Below the pieces are notes generated by a model. That model saw nothing but the letters and a program-made list of their open reading frames with translations, made no database searches and was not told the origin of the DNA. From Natronomonas salina (lineage in GTDB: Archaea; Halobacteriota; Halobacteria; Halobacteriales; Haloarculaceae): a stretch of 64,000 nucleotides of DNA. The position numbers and the translations under genes were made by a program. The stretch's first letter is position 1, and each line of letters starts with the position of its first letter. The DNA lies in NCBI RefSeq assembly GCF_013391105.1, contig NZ_CP058335.1, positions 2,046,001 through 2,110,000 of the forward strand. The letters run 5' to 3'. This document shows, piece after piece, positions 25,451 to 34,826 of this stretch.

Positions 25451-26572
25451 GTGTCCCTCTCCGCGCTCGACGCCATCGACGACGCCCTGACCGCGACGGG
25501 GCGGTACCGGCCGCAGGGACTCCGCGAGTGGGTGTGGGCCGTCCTCGTCGCGGGCACCGTCGCCAGTCCCGGCTTCGGCGTGCCGACCGGCGGGAACTCC
25601 AGCGGCGAGATGCCCGCCGACAGCCGGGCCGCCATCGAGGAGTTCCTCCCGGCCGCCCTGCCGGACGTCCTCCTGCTCGCCGGCGTCGCCGCCGTCGCCC
25701 TCTGGCTCGTCTTCGTCGCCGTCGGGGCCTTCCTCGAGTTCCCGTTCCTCCGGTGGCTCAACAGCGGCGAGCGCTCGCTCCGCGCCGAGATCGGGGCCAA
25801 CCGGAACCGGGCGCTCGGCCTGGCGGGCTTCCGACTGCTGTTGAACCTGCTCTCGCTGTCGGTGCTGGTCGGGGCCACCGTCTCCCTCGCGGGTCCCGAG
25901 GCCGGCCCCCTGACGTACCTGGTCGTCCTCGGGGAGTACTGGGTCCTGTTCGCCCTGCTGGGGCTGGTGACCGGCCTCGTCTCGGCGTTCACCACCGCGT
26001 TCGTCGTCCCGGCGATGTGGATCCGCGACCTCGGCGTCGTCGCGGGGTGGCGGCGGGTCTGGCCGACGCTGGCCGACGCGCCGAAGGAGTTCCTCGTCTA
26101 CGCCGTCGCCGTCGCGATATTCGGCACCGTCGGCGGGATGCTCGTCGGGCTCGCGGCGCTCGTCGGGCTCGCGCCGGCGCTTGCCGTCGGGCTCGCGGTC
26201 GCGGCGGTCGCCGGGAGCACCGCCGGCATCGCCGTGGGCGCCGTCCTCGGCGGGGTCGGCATGACCGTCGCCGCGGGGCTCGTCTACGCCTTCGTCCAGG
26301 TGTTCCTCCGGTTCTACGGGCTGTTCATCCTCGGCGACGTCGACCCCACCCTCGACGCCATCCCGGAGCGGCGACGCGCCGTCCGGTCCACCTCGGACGA
26401 CGGCGACGGCAGCGTCAGCCTGGCCGCCAGTAGCGGGAAGAAGGGCGGTGGCGGGGACGGCGGGGACGCGAACGGAAGTGACGGCGACGACGGCGACGAC
26501 CCGGGCGGCAGCGACGGAGACGCCGACGGAGAGGGCGACGACGGTGGCGGCGGCATCATGCACGCCCCGTGA
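25451..26572 (+). CDS. Multi-span membrane protein with Gly/Asp tail (DUF7544-like)
   Basis: The 373-residue protein has about six to eight membrane spans over residues 25-320, followed by a Gly/Asp/Ser-rich cytoplasmic tail of about 60 residues. It starts at a GTG at 25451 with a TATA-like TTTTATAC at 25419-25428, consistent with a leaderless mRNA. The pattern fits haloarchaeal DUF7544 proteins, from memory. No transport or enzymatic motif is seen. Confidence 0.75.
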   Translation: MSLSALDAIDDALTATGRYRPQGLREWVWAVLVAGTVASPGFGVPTGGNSSGEMPADSRAAIEEFLPAALPDVLLLAGVAAVALWLVFVAVGAFLEFPFLRWLNSGERSLRAEIGANRNRALGLAGFRLLLNLLSLSVLVGATVSLAGPEAGPLTYLVVLGEYWVLFALLGLVTGLVSAFTTAFVVPAMWIRDLGVVAGWRRVWPTLADAPKEFLVYAVAVAIFGTVGGMLVGLAALVGLAPALAVGLAVAAVAGSTAGIAVGAVLGGVGMTVAAGLVYAFVQVFLRFYGLFILGDVDPTLDAIPERRRAVRSTSDDGDGSVSLAASSGKKGGGGDGGDANGSDGDDGDDPGGSDGDADGEGDDGGGGIMHAP

Positions 26573-26645
26573 CCGGCGCGCCCGCTGCGTGTTTCACTTT
26601 CGCTTTGCGGCGTGGTTTTACCCAGTAGCGCGACCAACGAGGCGT

Positions 26646-27107
26646 ATGAGCCAGGCGACGCTCGAAGACGACGAGCTGTTCGACGAGGCGGCCAGCGAGA
26701 TGCGCGAGGACGTGGAGGCGAGCCTCGCGGAGGCCCGGGGCGCCCTCCCCGAGGCCGACGCCATCTGGGACGTCGAGGCGGACAACACGCTGGGCGTCCT
26801 CAACGCCCTGAAGGGCGCCCTCGACGTCGGCGACGCCGAGGACCACCTGCGGGACGCCAAGAAGTGGTTCGCGATGGGCCGGAAGGCCGACGCCTTCGAG
26901 GACGCCGACGACCTCGAGGAGGACATCGCCGAGGTCGAGGCGCTGCTCGACCAGATCGTCGACGCCAACGAGCAGGTCGGCGAGCTCACCGCCACCATCC
27001 CGGAGCTCCGGGGGGCCCTCGAGGACGCCGAGTCCGAGGCGGCCGACGAGGAAGCCGACGAGGAGGAAGAAGAAGAGGAGGAGGAAGAAGAGGAAGAAGA
27101 GGAGTAA
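26646..27107 (+). CDS. Acidic coiled-coil protein with poly-Glu tail (DUF5790-like)
   Basis: The 153-residue, mostly helical protein has about 130 residues of amphipathic helices (LNALKGALDVGDAEDHLRDA, KKWFAMGRKADAFEDADDLE) and a C-terminus that is nearly pure Glu/Asp. The start ATG lies about 29 bases after a TTTTAC element. Function unknown. The poly-acidic tail may be an interaction surface or an extreme salt adaptation. Confidence 0.78.
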   Translation: MSQATLEDDELFDEAASEMREDVEASLAEARGALPEADAIWDVEADNTLGVLNALKGALDVGDAEDHLRDAKKWFAMGRKADAFEDADDLEEDIAEVEALLDQIVDANEQVGELTATIPELRGALEDAESEAADEEADEEEEEEEEEEEEEEE

Positions 27108-27116
27108 CGACGCCTC

Positions 27117-27848
27117 TCAGTCCCGCCGGCTCGCGACCGCCTCGAGCAGTTCGACCAGCGCGTCTGCAGACTCCTCCAGTAGCTCCTCGCCGAGCGCCGC
27201 GTCCCCGTCCCGCGGGTCCCCGACGGCGCCGCTGTCGGTGAACTCCGCGGCGTCGTACGCCAGGTTCGTCCCGTGGAGCCACTCGCCCCACCGCTCGGCG
27301 CCGCCCTCGGCTGCCTCGTCCGTCCGGTCCTCGTGAATCAGCTCCGGCCGCAGGTGCCGGACGAACGACGTCTCCGCCGGCCCGCCGTGGCCGAGGTTCT
27401 CCACCGCGACCGCGTCGAACCACGTGTACGGGACCGCGTAGGCGTCCGTCGACGCCTCGCGGGACACCCGCCCGCAGACCTCCCGGAGCGCGTCGACGTT
27501 CCCGCCGTGGCCGTTGACGACCACCACGCGGTCGAGGCCGTGGTGGACCAGGCTCTCGATCGTCTCTCGGACGTACGCCCGGAACGTGTCCTCGGAGACC
27601 CACAGCGTGCCGTCGAAGTCCCGGTGCTCCTCGGCGACGCCGACCGGGATGGCCGGCCCGACGACGGCCTCGCTGCCGTACTCGTCGGCGTAGCGCTCCG
27701 CGCCCGCCTCGGCGATCGCCTCGGCGGTCATGACGTCGACGCCCAGCGGCGCGTGCGGCCCGTGCTGCTCGGTGCTCCCGACCGGCAGGACCGCCAGGTT
27801 CGTCTCCGCGTCGCGGACGTCCGTCCACGTCGACTCGGCGAGGTTCAT
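27117..27848 (-). CDS. Creatininase-family amidohydrolase, probably ArfB-like
   Basis: This is a 243-residue metal-dependent amide hydrolase. The metal ligands appear in STEQHGPHAPLGVD, the VVNGHGGN block and HGGPAETS. In archaea this family includes ArfB, which deformylates the pyrimidine intermediate of riboflavin and F420 synthesis; other members act on creatinine or mycofactocin precursors. The substrate here is inferred. It is transcribed toward the DUF5790-like gene. Confidence 0.85.
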   Translation of the reverse strand: MNLAESTWTDVRDAETNLAVLPVGSTEQHGPHAPLGVDVMTAEAIAEAGAERYADEYGSEAVVGPAIPVGVAEEHRDFDGTLWVSEDTFRAYVRETIESLVHHGLDRVVVVNGHGGNVDALREVCGRVSREASTDAYAVPYTWFDAVAVENLGHGGPAETSFVRHLRPELIHEDRTDEAAEGGAERWGEWLHGTNLAYDAAEFTDSGAVGDPRDGDAALGEELLEESADALVELLEAVASRRD

Positions 27849-28016
27849 GCTGGGTCTCTGGGGTGGGTCCGGCTTGTATGCGATGGTCTAGGAGGTGCCT
27901 TCTGGGGTGCCGAACTACGAGCCGTTCGACCGGTCGAGCAGTCGCCAGACTCACCGAAGAGTTACGACTGGCGACTGGCGTCAGAGAACGAAAAGCCCGA
28001 AGAAGCCGAACCTGCC

Positions 28017-28550
28017 TTACGCGATCAGGAGGTCCTCGCCGCGCTCGACGCGGATGGTGCACGGCGGGGAGATCTTGTTGTACGCGCGGCGGAAGGCGTC
28101 CTTGGCGACCTCGGCGTCCTCGGGGTGACACCAGATGGTGAACAGCTGCTCGCCCTTCTGGATGCGGGCGGCCGTCCCGACGATCTTACCGAAGGCCTGC
28201 CGCATCCCGTCGGAGACACGGTCGGCGCCGGCGCCGGTCGCCTGCTTGTTCTCCCGGATGACCTGGTGGGGGAACTTCCGGAGGATCATCTTGTAGTCGC
28301 CGTTCTCGCCGAGTTCCTTCAGCATCCGGCGGTTCGCCGAGAGGCGGGAGGCCTCGAGGGAGCCGTGGCGGATCTGGACCTCCTCGTCGACGATGAGGCT
28401 AATCTGGACCTCGTAGTCTTCGGGCTCGGCGTCGAGGTTACCCATCTTGTACTGGGCGACCTTCGAGCCGGGGATGCCCGTGATGTACTCCCGTCGCGTG
28501 TACGCGGGCTTGTCGATGGCCCGGTACATGGAGGCGGGCTTGTCACTCAT
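28017..28550 (-). CDS. rpl10e: Ribosomal protein L16/L10e
   Basis: The 177-residue protein is the archaeal L10e (uL16) of the large subunit. It starts [20 protein letters not shown], and the tRNA-site loop region around [14 protein letters not shown] and the C-terminal [10 protein letters not shown] are conserved. It is a single gene with its own promoter, as usual for L10e. Confidence 0.97.
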   Translation of the reverse strand: MSDKPASMYRAIDKPAYTRREYITGIPGSKVAQYKMGNLDAEPEDYEVQISLIVDEEVQIRHGSLEASRLSANRRMLKELGENGDYKMILRKFPHQVIRENKQATGAGADRVSDGMRQAFGKIVGTAARIQKGEQLFTIWCHPEDAEVAKDAFRRAYNKISPPCTIRVERGEDLLIA

Positions 28551-28716
28551 AGTACGTCGAATGAGGTCGAGTCCGCGGATAAAGCCTTCGAACCGCGGTG
28601 TTCGTGTGAGAGCGTGGCGTGACTCCGGACACGTCGGCAGGTTCAGCAATGACTGGGAGGCGGGTCAGCAGAGAAGGGAGTGGGCGGACGGACCGGACGG
28701 AGAGCGGGCGGCGGGG

Positions 28717-29514
28717 TCAGCCGCGCCGCGGGAGGAACGCCAGGGCGGCGATGAGGAACGCCGAGAACAGGCTGAAGATGATGACGTAGTTCAGCCCGCT
28801 CAGCCGCTGCTGGAAGTACTCCTGGTGGCCGGCCTGCTCCTGGTAGCTGGCGACGTCCTCCGAGAGCATGACTGTCTGGTCGTCGGGGAACGTCGCGACG
28901 TACGTCTGGTTGTCGACGGTGACGTTCTCGCCCTCTGCGAGGGTCTCCGACTGCTCCTCCTCGGTCTCCCAGGTGAGCGCGACCGACTCGCTGGTCACGT
29001 TCTCGGCGGTCTTCGACTCGTTGTCGTGCTCGACGGTGTCGTTCTCGGAGTAGGTCACTTGGTTCGGTTCGGGGAGGTACTCCTCGAGCGGTTCGGTGCT
29101 CCCGTCGCGGTAGCGGACGAACTCGGTCCCGTCCTCGGCGGTGTACGTCTGGTTGTCCACCTCGGAGTCGTTCTGGAGGATGCTCTCGACGTCGAACTCC
29201 TCGGTCAGGCCGAACCGGTCCGGGTCCTCGGCCGGTTCGATGGTGACGTTGTAGCTGGCGTCCTCGAACTCGACGGCCGAGTTGTTGTCCCAGGAGTCCT
29301 CGTTCGAGACAGTCTCGTTGTACACGAGCGAGCCGGACCCGCCCTCCACCTCCACGGTGTAGGTGGTGCCGTTCGTCTCGAACGTATCGTTGTTCTGGTA
29401 CGTCTCGCCCTCCATGTCGATCTCCGGTCCCTCCGCGAGCGCCTGCACGCCGTAGGCACCGGCGGCCGTGACGAGGAAGAAGGCGAGGCAGATCGCCGCC
29501 CATCGTCGTTGCAT
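28717..29514 (-). CDS. Exported membrane-anchored protein with many N-glycosylation sites
   Basis: The 265-residue protein has an N-terminal signal or anchor (residues 1-27) and an acidic beta-rich exterior domain with more than ten N-x-S/T sequons (NDTF, NGTT, NVTI, NQTY). The C-terminal hydrophobic helix ends in LPRRG. No PGF motif is seen. It is the divergent neighbour of the surface-protein array beginning at 29821. Function unknown. Confidence 0.75.
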   Translation of the reverse strand: MQRRWAAICLAFFLVTAAGAYGVQALAEGPEIDMEGETYQNNDTFETNGTTYTVEVEGGSGSLVYNETVSNEDSWDNNSAVEFEDASYNVTIEPAEDPDRFGLTEEFDVESILQNDSEVDNQTYTAEDGTEFVRYRDGSTEPLEEYLPEPNQVTYSENDTVEHDNESKTAENVTSESVALTWETEEEQSETLAEGENVTVDNQTYVATFPDDQTVMLSEDVASYQEQAGHQEYFQQRLSGLNYVIIFSLFSAFLIAALAFLPRRG

Positions 29515-29820
29515 ACGCGGGAGAATGGCAGGCCCGCGTATAGGCGTTACTAACTCTCGTGAGGTCCGGAACGGAACCGCTCGTCGCGAGCGAGCGGCGG
29601 GCGGGCTAGGCGCACGACCGCGGCGATGGCGGAACTCACGACCGTGGTCCGGGATCTGCGCTGGGTATGGGGCCAGTCGAACTACGTTCCAGCTTCGATT
29701 CGATGTATCTAATCCTGTTAAAGAATAACCGAGAGAACCTTTCAGTGGTTCATCAGTATAAGAACCCCGGCAAATTGCCTGCAGCGGATATACGTCTGTG
29801 ATTACCAATGGAAGAGTTGT
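29515..29820. promoter_or_regulatory. Divergent intergenic region before the surface-protein array
   Basis: This 306-base gap holds no convincing gene. Toward the right it becomes AT-rich (29700-29765), with TATA-like TGTTAAAGAA at 29716-29725 and AGTATAAGA at about 29755-29763, the latter about 60 bases before the first array gene. This suggests a 5' leader of around 35 bases. Confidence 0.45.
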
Positions 29821-30936
29821 ATGACAGACGAGACAATGACGAAGACGTCACTGCGGTCGGTCGCGCTGATCGTCGTCGGCGTGGCCGTCGTCGGAGCGTT
29901 CGCGGCAGTCGTGATCGGTCCGGCCGCCGCAGACCACACCGACTACGAGAACGGAGATTACACGGTCGTACTCCCGCACAACTCGGACCACCTTCCGGGC
30001 AACCAGAACGAGGAGAACGCGAGCATGCAGAACTTCGCGCAGTCTGGCGACGCGATGCGGGAGGCGGGAGCGCCCAACGGCTTCGAGACGCTCGAGTACC
30101 TCGAGACTGGCTCCCCGGAGATCGACTACTCCGGTTGTAGCAGCGCCAACACCGCCGTCTTCGGCGTCGACCGCGGCAACAACAACTCCGGGACCAAGAC
30201 GGACACCGACCTCCTGAAGCACATGAAGGAGTCACGGTTCAAGGAGCACAAGATCGAGGTCGAGTTCTACAGCGAGGACGACCTCGGCGGGAACCCGACC
30301 TACCTCAACCCTGAGGACGCCATCGTCTCCGTGCAGGGTGCGGGCTCCTCGGGCGGCCCCTGCTTCACGATGCCCACCGAACCCGGCTGGTACCAGACCA
30401 ATGGGCTGGTCCGCGGCACCACGGAGGACGGCGAGACCGTAGAGGTCACCTCGGAGTCCCACTACTTCCCGATCTGCGAGGGCTGCCACAACGAGGAGAC
30501 GGCCCGAGAGAAGCTCGGTCCGAAGCCGAGTGCGGACGGCGGTACCACGGACGACGGCGGTGACGAGTCGACGCCGACGCCGACCTCGACCGCCCAGGAC
30601 GACACCGGCGGCGATGGCGACGGCGACGCCACTGCGACGCCGACGTCCGATTCCACCGACGACACGACGGGCGACACCACAGACACGACGGACGATACCA
30701 CCGACGACACCACAGACACGACGGACGACACCACCGACGACGGCGGCGAGCAGACCAGCGGCGACCAGAATACCGACGGGCAGAACGGCGGCGCCGAACA
30801 GAACGATACCGGCGGGAACGGCTCGGCGGGCCAGAGCGACGCCACGCCGACGCCCGGCGGCGGTCCCGGCTTCGGGCCGATCGTCGCGATACTCGCGGTG
30901 CTCGGCGCGGCGCTGCTCTCGATGCGGCGTCGGTGA
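29821..30936 (+). CDS. PGF-CTERM surface protein, type A, copy 1
   Basis: The 371-residue exported protein has a signal peptide (to about Ala37), a globular domain to about residue 235, a Thr/Asp-rich stalk, and a C-terminal sorting signal with PGF followed by a helix and RRR. PGF-CTERM proteins are processed and lipid-anchored by archaeosortase ArtA (family knowledge). Four Cys at 106, 181, 219 and 222 lie in DYSGCS, GGPCF and ICEGC. Shared blocks are DHLPGNQNEE, FGVDRGNNN and PEDAIV. It is closest to the third array gene (32343). Function unknown. Confidence 0.85.
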   Translation: MTDETMTKTSLRSVALIVVGVAVVGAFAAVVIGPAAADHTDYENGDYTVVLPHNSDHLPGNQNEENASMQNFAQSGDAMREAGAPNGFETLEYLETGSPEIDYSGCSSANTAVFGVDRGNNNSGTKTDTDLLKHMKESRFKEHKIEVEFYSEDDLGGNPTYLNPEDAIVSVQGAGSSGGPCFTMPTEPGWYQTNGLVRGTTEDGETVEVTSESHYFPICEGCHNEETAREKLGPKPSADGGTTDDGGDESTPTPTSTAQDDTGGDGDGDATATPTSDSTDDTTGDTTDTTDDTTDDTTDTTDDTTDDGGEQTSGDQNTDGQNGGAEQNDTGGNGSAGQSDATPTPGGGPGFGPIVAILAVLGAALLSMRRR

Positions 30937-31053
30937 ATCCGTCCCCGAGCGGGGCGGACCGGCCGTCTGGTGAGGGCCGTTAGCGGTTGACAGGGATAAA
31001 CGGCCCAACATATCCAGCGTTACCCTTAGGATATTGGTTGGCTATGGACGGCT

Positions 31054-32181
31054 ATGCCCCGCATTCGAGAGTTGAGTGTTACCGTCGTGGCGACGGCCCT
31101 CGTGCTGTCGCTCGCGGCGACGACCACCCTCCTCGGCGTCGGCGTCGCCGGCGCCGCACACCCCGACGACGCACCGGACCTCTCCGAGTACGCCGACTTC
31201 CAGGTGAACTTCCCGAACCCCTCCGACCACTACCCCGGCGACCAGAACCCCGAGGGCGGCAGCATCGAGTACTTCGCCTCCGGCGCCGACGCCTTCCGCC
31301 AGCAGGACGCCGAGGAGGGCGTCTACATCGACCGGATCGTCGTCCACGCCGAGTACGAGGGCGAAGACTGGATCGACTACTCGGCCTGCAGCACCGACAA
31401 CACCGAGTCCTTCGGCATCGACCGCGGCAACGACAACGACGGGACGGAGTACGACGAGGGCCTCGTCCAGCGGCAGAAGCAGGTCGACTTCCGGGACGAC
31501 GGCATCGACATCCAGTTCTACAAGTGGGGGGACCTCGGCGGTGACCCGCCGTACATGGCTCCCGAGGACGCCATCGTCGCCTCCCAGGGCGAGGGGTCGG
31601 CCGGCGGGCCGTGCCTGACGCTGACGAACGAACCCGGCTGGTACCGCATCGCCGCCTACCTGCAGGGGACCGTCGCCGACAACGGCCCCGACCAGCAACC
31701 CTCCGACAGCGCGGGGGAGGTCAGCCTCGAGCTGAACTCCAACAACTACCTCTACGTCTGCGAGTGCGACAGCGAGGAGGAGGCCCGCGAACAGCTCGGC
31801 GCCCCGCCGAACGAACGGTCGGGCGGTCAGGAGACCCCGGAGCCGACCGAGACAGACCCCGGCGGCGACGAAACGCCCGAACCTACCCAGACCGATACCG
31901 GCGGCGACGAAACGCCGGCGCCGACCCAGAGTGGCGGCGGCGACGCGACGCCCGAACCCACCCAGGAGAACACCGGCGGCGACGAAACGGCGGAACCCAC
32001 TCAGAACAACAACGGCGGCGACGGCGGCCAGACCAGCCAGGGCGGTGACGACACCACCGGCGGCAACGGCGGCGACGACACCGACCGGACGCCGACGCCC
32101 GGCGACGGTCCCGGCTTCGGCGCGCTCGCGGCGCTGCTCGCCCTGCTCGCCTCGGCACTGATCGCGCTTCGTCGCGACTGA
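31054..32181 (+). CDS. PGF-CTERM surface protein, type B, copy 1
   Basis: The 375-residue protein has a signal peptide, a domain with DHYPGDQNPEGGSI, DYSACSTDNT, FGIDRGND and GGPCLTL, and then a stalk and a PGF-CTERM end. Cys are at 112, 187, 236 and 238. The last two form CEC (NYLYVCECDSEEEAREQLGA) instead of the type A CEGC. The stalk contains repeated ETPEPTQT-like units. Its nearest relative is the fourth array gene. The 117-base gap before it suggests its own promoter. Confidence 0.85.
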   Translation: MPRIRELSVTVVATALVLSLAATTTLLGVGVAGAAHPDDAPDLSEYADFQVNFPNPSDHYPGDQNPEGGSIEYFASGADAFRQQDAEEGVYIDRIVVHAEYEGEDWIDYSACSTDNTESFGIDRGNDNDGTEYDEGLVQRQKQVDFRDDGIDIQFYKWGDLGGDPPYMAPEDAIVASQGEGSAGGPCLTLTNEPGWYRIAAYLQGTVADNGPDQQPSDSAGEVSLELNSNNYLYVCECDSEEEAREQLGAPPNERSGGQETPEPTETDPGGDETPEPTQTDTGGDETPAPTQSGGGDATPEPTQENTGGDETAEPTQNNNGGDGGQTSQGGDDTTGGNGGDDTDRTPTPGDGPGFGALAALLALLASALIALRRD

Positions 32182-32342
32182 GACCCCCGCGGCCCCTCCT
32201 CCATCGATCCCCGAACGTGGAGCCAATCCCACTCCTGAATATACGTCCGCCGGTTATTGACGGCTCTCGGTAGAAACAACCGGGGAGTTCCGGTAATTTA
32301 ACAAAGGTTTTTACCCTACGAGCTGGAGTTACGTATCAGTTC

Positions 32343-33374
32343 ATGACCAAATACGTTCGATTTAGAAACACCGCTCTGGCGACGGTCGTGGTGCTCGCGA
32401 CGGTCGCCGCGGTGACCGTCGTCGGTGCCGGCGCGCTCGTCGTCGGGACCCAGGAGGCGGCTGCGGCCCACGATAGCGCGGCCAACTACACCGTCACGCT
32501 GCCGAACGAGGACGACCACCTGCCCGGCGACCAGAACCCCGAGGGCGCGAGCATCAAGCACAACGCCGCCGGCGGGGAGTCGTTCGACGACGTCGCCCCG
32601 AACGGGTTCGAGACCTTCGACCGCCTCGAACTCCAGAGCGACCACGTCGACTTCTCGGCGTGTACGAGCGAGAACACTGCCGTCTTCGGCGTCGACCGCG
32701 GTAACAACAACCCCGGCACCCAGACCGACGACAGCCTCCTCCAGCACATGAAGGACTCCACCTTCAGCGAGGACAGCCTCGAGGTCGTCTTCTACGACGA
32801 GGGCGACCTCGGCGGGAGCCCGACCCACCTCAACCCCGAGGACGCCATCGTGGCACTCCAGGGTGCGGGCTCCTCGGGCGGCCCCTGCTTCACGATGCCC
32901 ACCGAACCCGGTTGGTACCAGATCAGCGGGACCCTCGAGGGGACCAACCACGACGGCGAGTCGGTGACCATCGAATCGAAGTCCCACTACTTCCCGATCT
33001 GCGAGGGCTGCCACGACGAGGCCACCGCCGAAGAGAAGCTCGGTCCGGCACCGAGCAAGGAGGGCGGCGACCCCGACCCGACGCCGACGGCGACCGAGAC
33101 GCCCGTCGAGGTGACGGCGACCGAGGAACCCGGCGAGGCCACGCCGACGGCGACCGCCACGCCGGAAGGCGCGACCGGCGGGGACTCCACGGCGACGGCG
33201 ACCGAGGCGTCGGGCGACGAGACGCCGGCGGCACGCGCGACGGAGGGCGGCTCCGCCGGCGGCGCCCAGGGTGACCACCAGGGCACGCCGACGCCCGGCG
33301 GCGGTCCCGGCTTCGACGCGCTCGCGGCGCTGCTCGCCCTGCTGGCCGGTGCGCTGCTGGTCCGACGACAGTAA
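32343..33374 (+). CDS. PGF-CTERM surface protein, type A, copy 2
   Basis: The 343-residue paralogue of the 29821 gene shares GSSGGPCFTMPTEPGWYQ, LNPEDAIV and SHYFPICEGCH nearly unchanged. Cys are at 107, 182, 220 and 223. The stalk is Thr/Glu/Pro-rich and shorter, and the end is PTPGGGPGF plus a helix. A TTTTTACC TATA-like element about 30 bases upstream of the ATG fits a leaderless start, unlike copy 1. Function unknown. Confidence 0.85.
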   Translation: MTKYVRFRNTALATVVVLATVAAVTVVGAGALVVGTQEAAAAHDSAANYTVTLPNEDDHLPGDQNPEGASIKHNAAGGESFDDVAPNGFETFDRLELQSDHVDFSACTSENTAVFGVDRGNNNPGTQTDDSLLQHMKDSTFSEDSLEVVFYDEGDLGGSPTHLNPEDAIVALQGAGSSGGPCFTMPTEPGWYQISGTLEGTNHDGESVTIESKSHYFPICEGCHDEATAEEKLGPAPSKEGGDPDPTPTATETPVEVTATEEPGEATPTATATPEGATGGDSTATATEASGDETPAARATEGGSAGGAQGDHQGTPTPGGGPGFDALAALLALLAGALLVRRQ

Positions 33375-33509
33375 CGCGCGAACCGGCCCTCGAGGGCCGT
33401 GACCGACGCCCCGAGGACCGTCCGAGAACCGAACGCGGATATTTTCGACGCATCCTGACATAAATAGCAGCGAATACACAGCGATATCGTTAGATACGTA
33501 GTAACAAGG

Positions 33510-34586
33510 GTGTGGAGCATGGGACGAAGGGAGATCGACGCGGTGGTGCTGGCGACGCTCGTCACCCTGAGCGCCGTCGCCGGCGTCGCCGCTCTCAGCG
33601 CGGTCGCATCGCCCGTCGCCGCCGACCAGCACACGGTCGACACGGCGACGGACTACACGGACGAGGCGAACTTCACGGTGGCCTTCCCGTTCACGACCAA
33701 CCACTATCCAGGCGACCGGAACGCCGAGAACGGCAGCATCCAGTACTCGGCCGTCGGCGAGCAGGCGATGCGCGAGGTGGACGCCGAGGAGGGTGCCTTC
33801 ATCAGCCACATCGTCATCTCGGCCGACTGGATCGACTACTCGGCCTGCAGCACCGACAACACCGCGGCGTTCGGTATCGACCGCGGCGACGACGACCCGG
33901 GCACGGAGTACGACGAGGACCTCGTCAGCCGGATGAAGGAACCGACCTTCCGCGACGACGGGCTCACCGTCGAGTTCTACAACTGGGACGACATCGGCGG
34001 CGATCCGCCCTACGCGGCGGCGGACGACGCCATCGTCGCCGAGCAGGGCGCCCGGTCGTCGGGCGGCGCCTGCCTGACGCTCACCGACGACCCAGGCTGG
34101 TACCAGGTCCAGGGGTTCATCAACGGCACCGAGGCCGACAACGGTCCCGACCAGCAGCCCTCCGAGGACGCCAACCACGCCGGCATCCTGGCGATGTCGA
34201 ACTACCTGTACGTCTGCGAGTGCGACAGCGAGGCCGAAGCCCGCGAACAGCTCGGCGCCCCGCCGAACGAGGAGCCGACCGGCGGGGAGACGCCGACGCC
34301 CACCGCGACGGAGTCGGGCGAGGACCCCACTCCGACGGCGACCGAGGGCGGCGACACCGGTGCCGACCCGACCCCGACGGCCACCCAGAGCGGCGGCAGC
34401 GGGGCGACGACGACACCCACGGCCACCCAGGGTGGTGACGGCCCCACCCCCACGCCTGGCGGTACAGCCGGCGGCCAGGGCGACGACAGTACGACGCCCA
34501 CGCCAGGTGACGGCCCCGGCTTCGGCGCGCTCGCGGCGCTGCTCGCCCTGCTCGCGGGTTCGCTCCTCGTCCATCGACGCGGTTGA
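33510..34586 (+). CDS. PGF-CTERM surface protein, type B, copy 2
   Basis: This paralogue of the 31054 gene has 358 residues if the GTG at 33510 is used; an ATG at 33519 is the alternative. It shares WIDYSACSTDNT, GGDPPY, NGPDQQPS and NYLYVCECDSEAEAREQLGA with copy 1. Cys are at 113, 188, 236 and 238, and the end is PGDGPGF plus a membrane helix. It is the last of the four-gene array and lies 240 bases before the ABC-transporter binding protein on the same strand. Confidence 0.84.
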   Translation: MWSMGRREIDAVVLATLVTLSAVAGVAALSAVASPVAADQHTVDTATDYTDEANFTVAFPFTTNHYPGDRNAENGSIQYSAVGEQAMREVDAEEGAFISHIVISADWIDYSACSTDNTAAFGIDRGDDDPGTEYDEDLVSRMKEPTFRDDGLTVEFYNWDDIGGDPPYAAADDAIVAEQGARSSGGACLTLTDDPGWYQVQGFINGTEADNGPDQQPSEDANHAGILAMSNYLYVCECDSEAEAREQLGAPPNEEPTGGETPTPTATESGEDPTPTATEGGDTGADPTPTATQSGGSGATTTPTATQGGDGPTPTPGGTAGGQGDDSTTPTPGDGPGFGALAALLALLAGSLLVHRRG

Positions 34587-34826
34587 GCGGCACGCAGCGA
34601 GGGTGCAGCCCTCGAGAGACGACCACCGCGAGTCGCCGACGGACGACCGAAACGGTCCCCGGGTCGTTCTCCCGAGCAATCCATCGACCGCCAATGACGA
34701 CGAGCGGTCCGGAAGCTATCGATTCCGGCCGTTCCGGAACCGGGCGGCAGCCCGTGCTATAGTCTTAAATGCCCGGACAAAACCACCGAAACACACAGGG
34801 GAGTCGATGGTAAGGCACGAACACAT

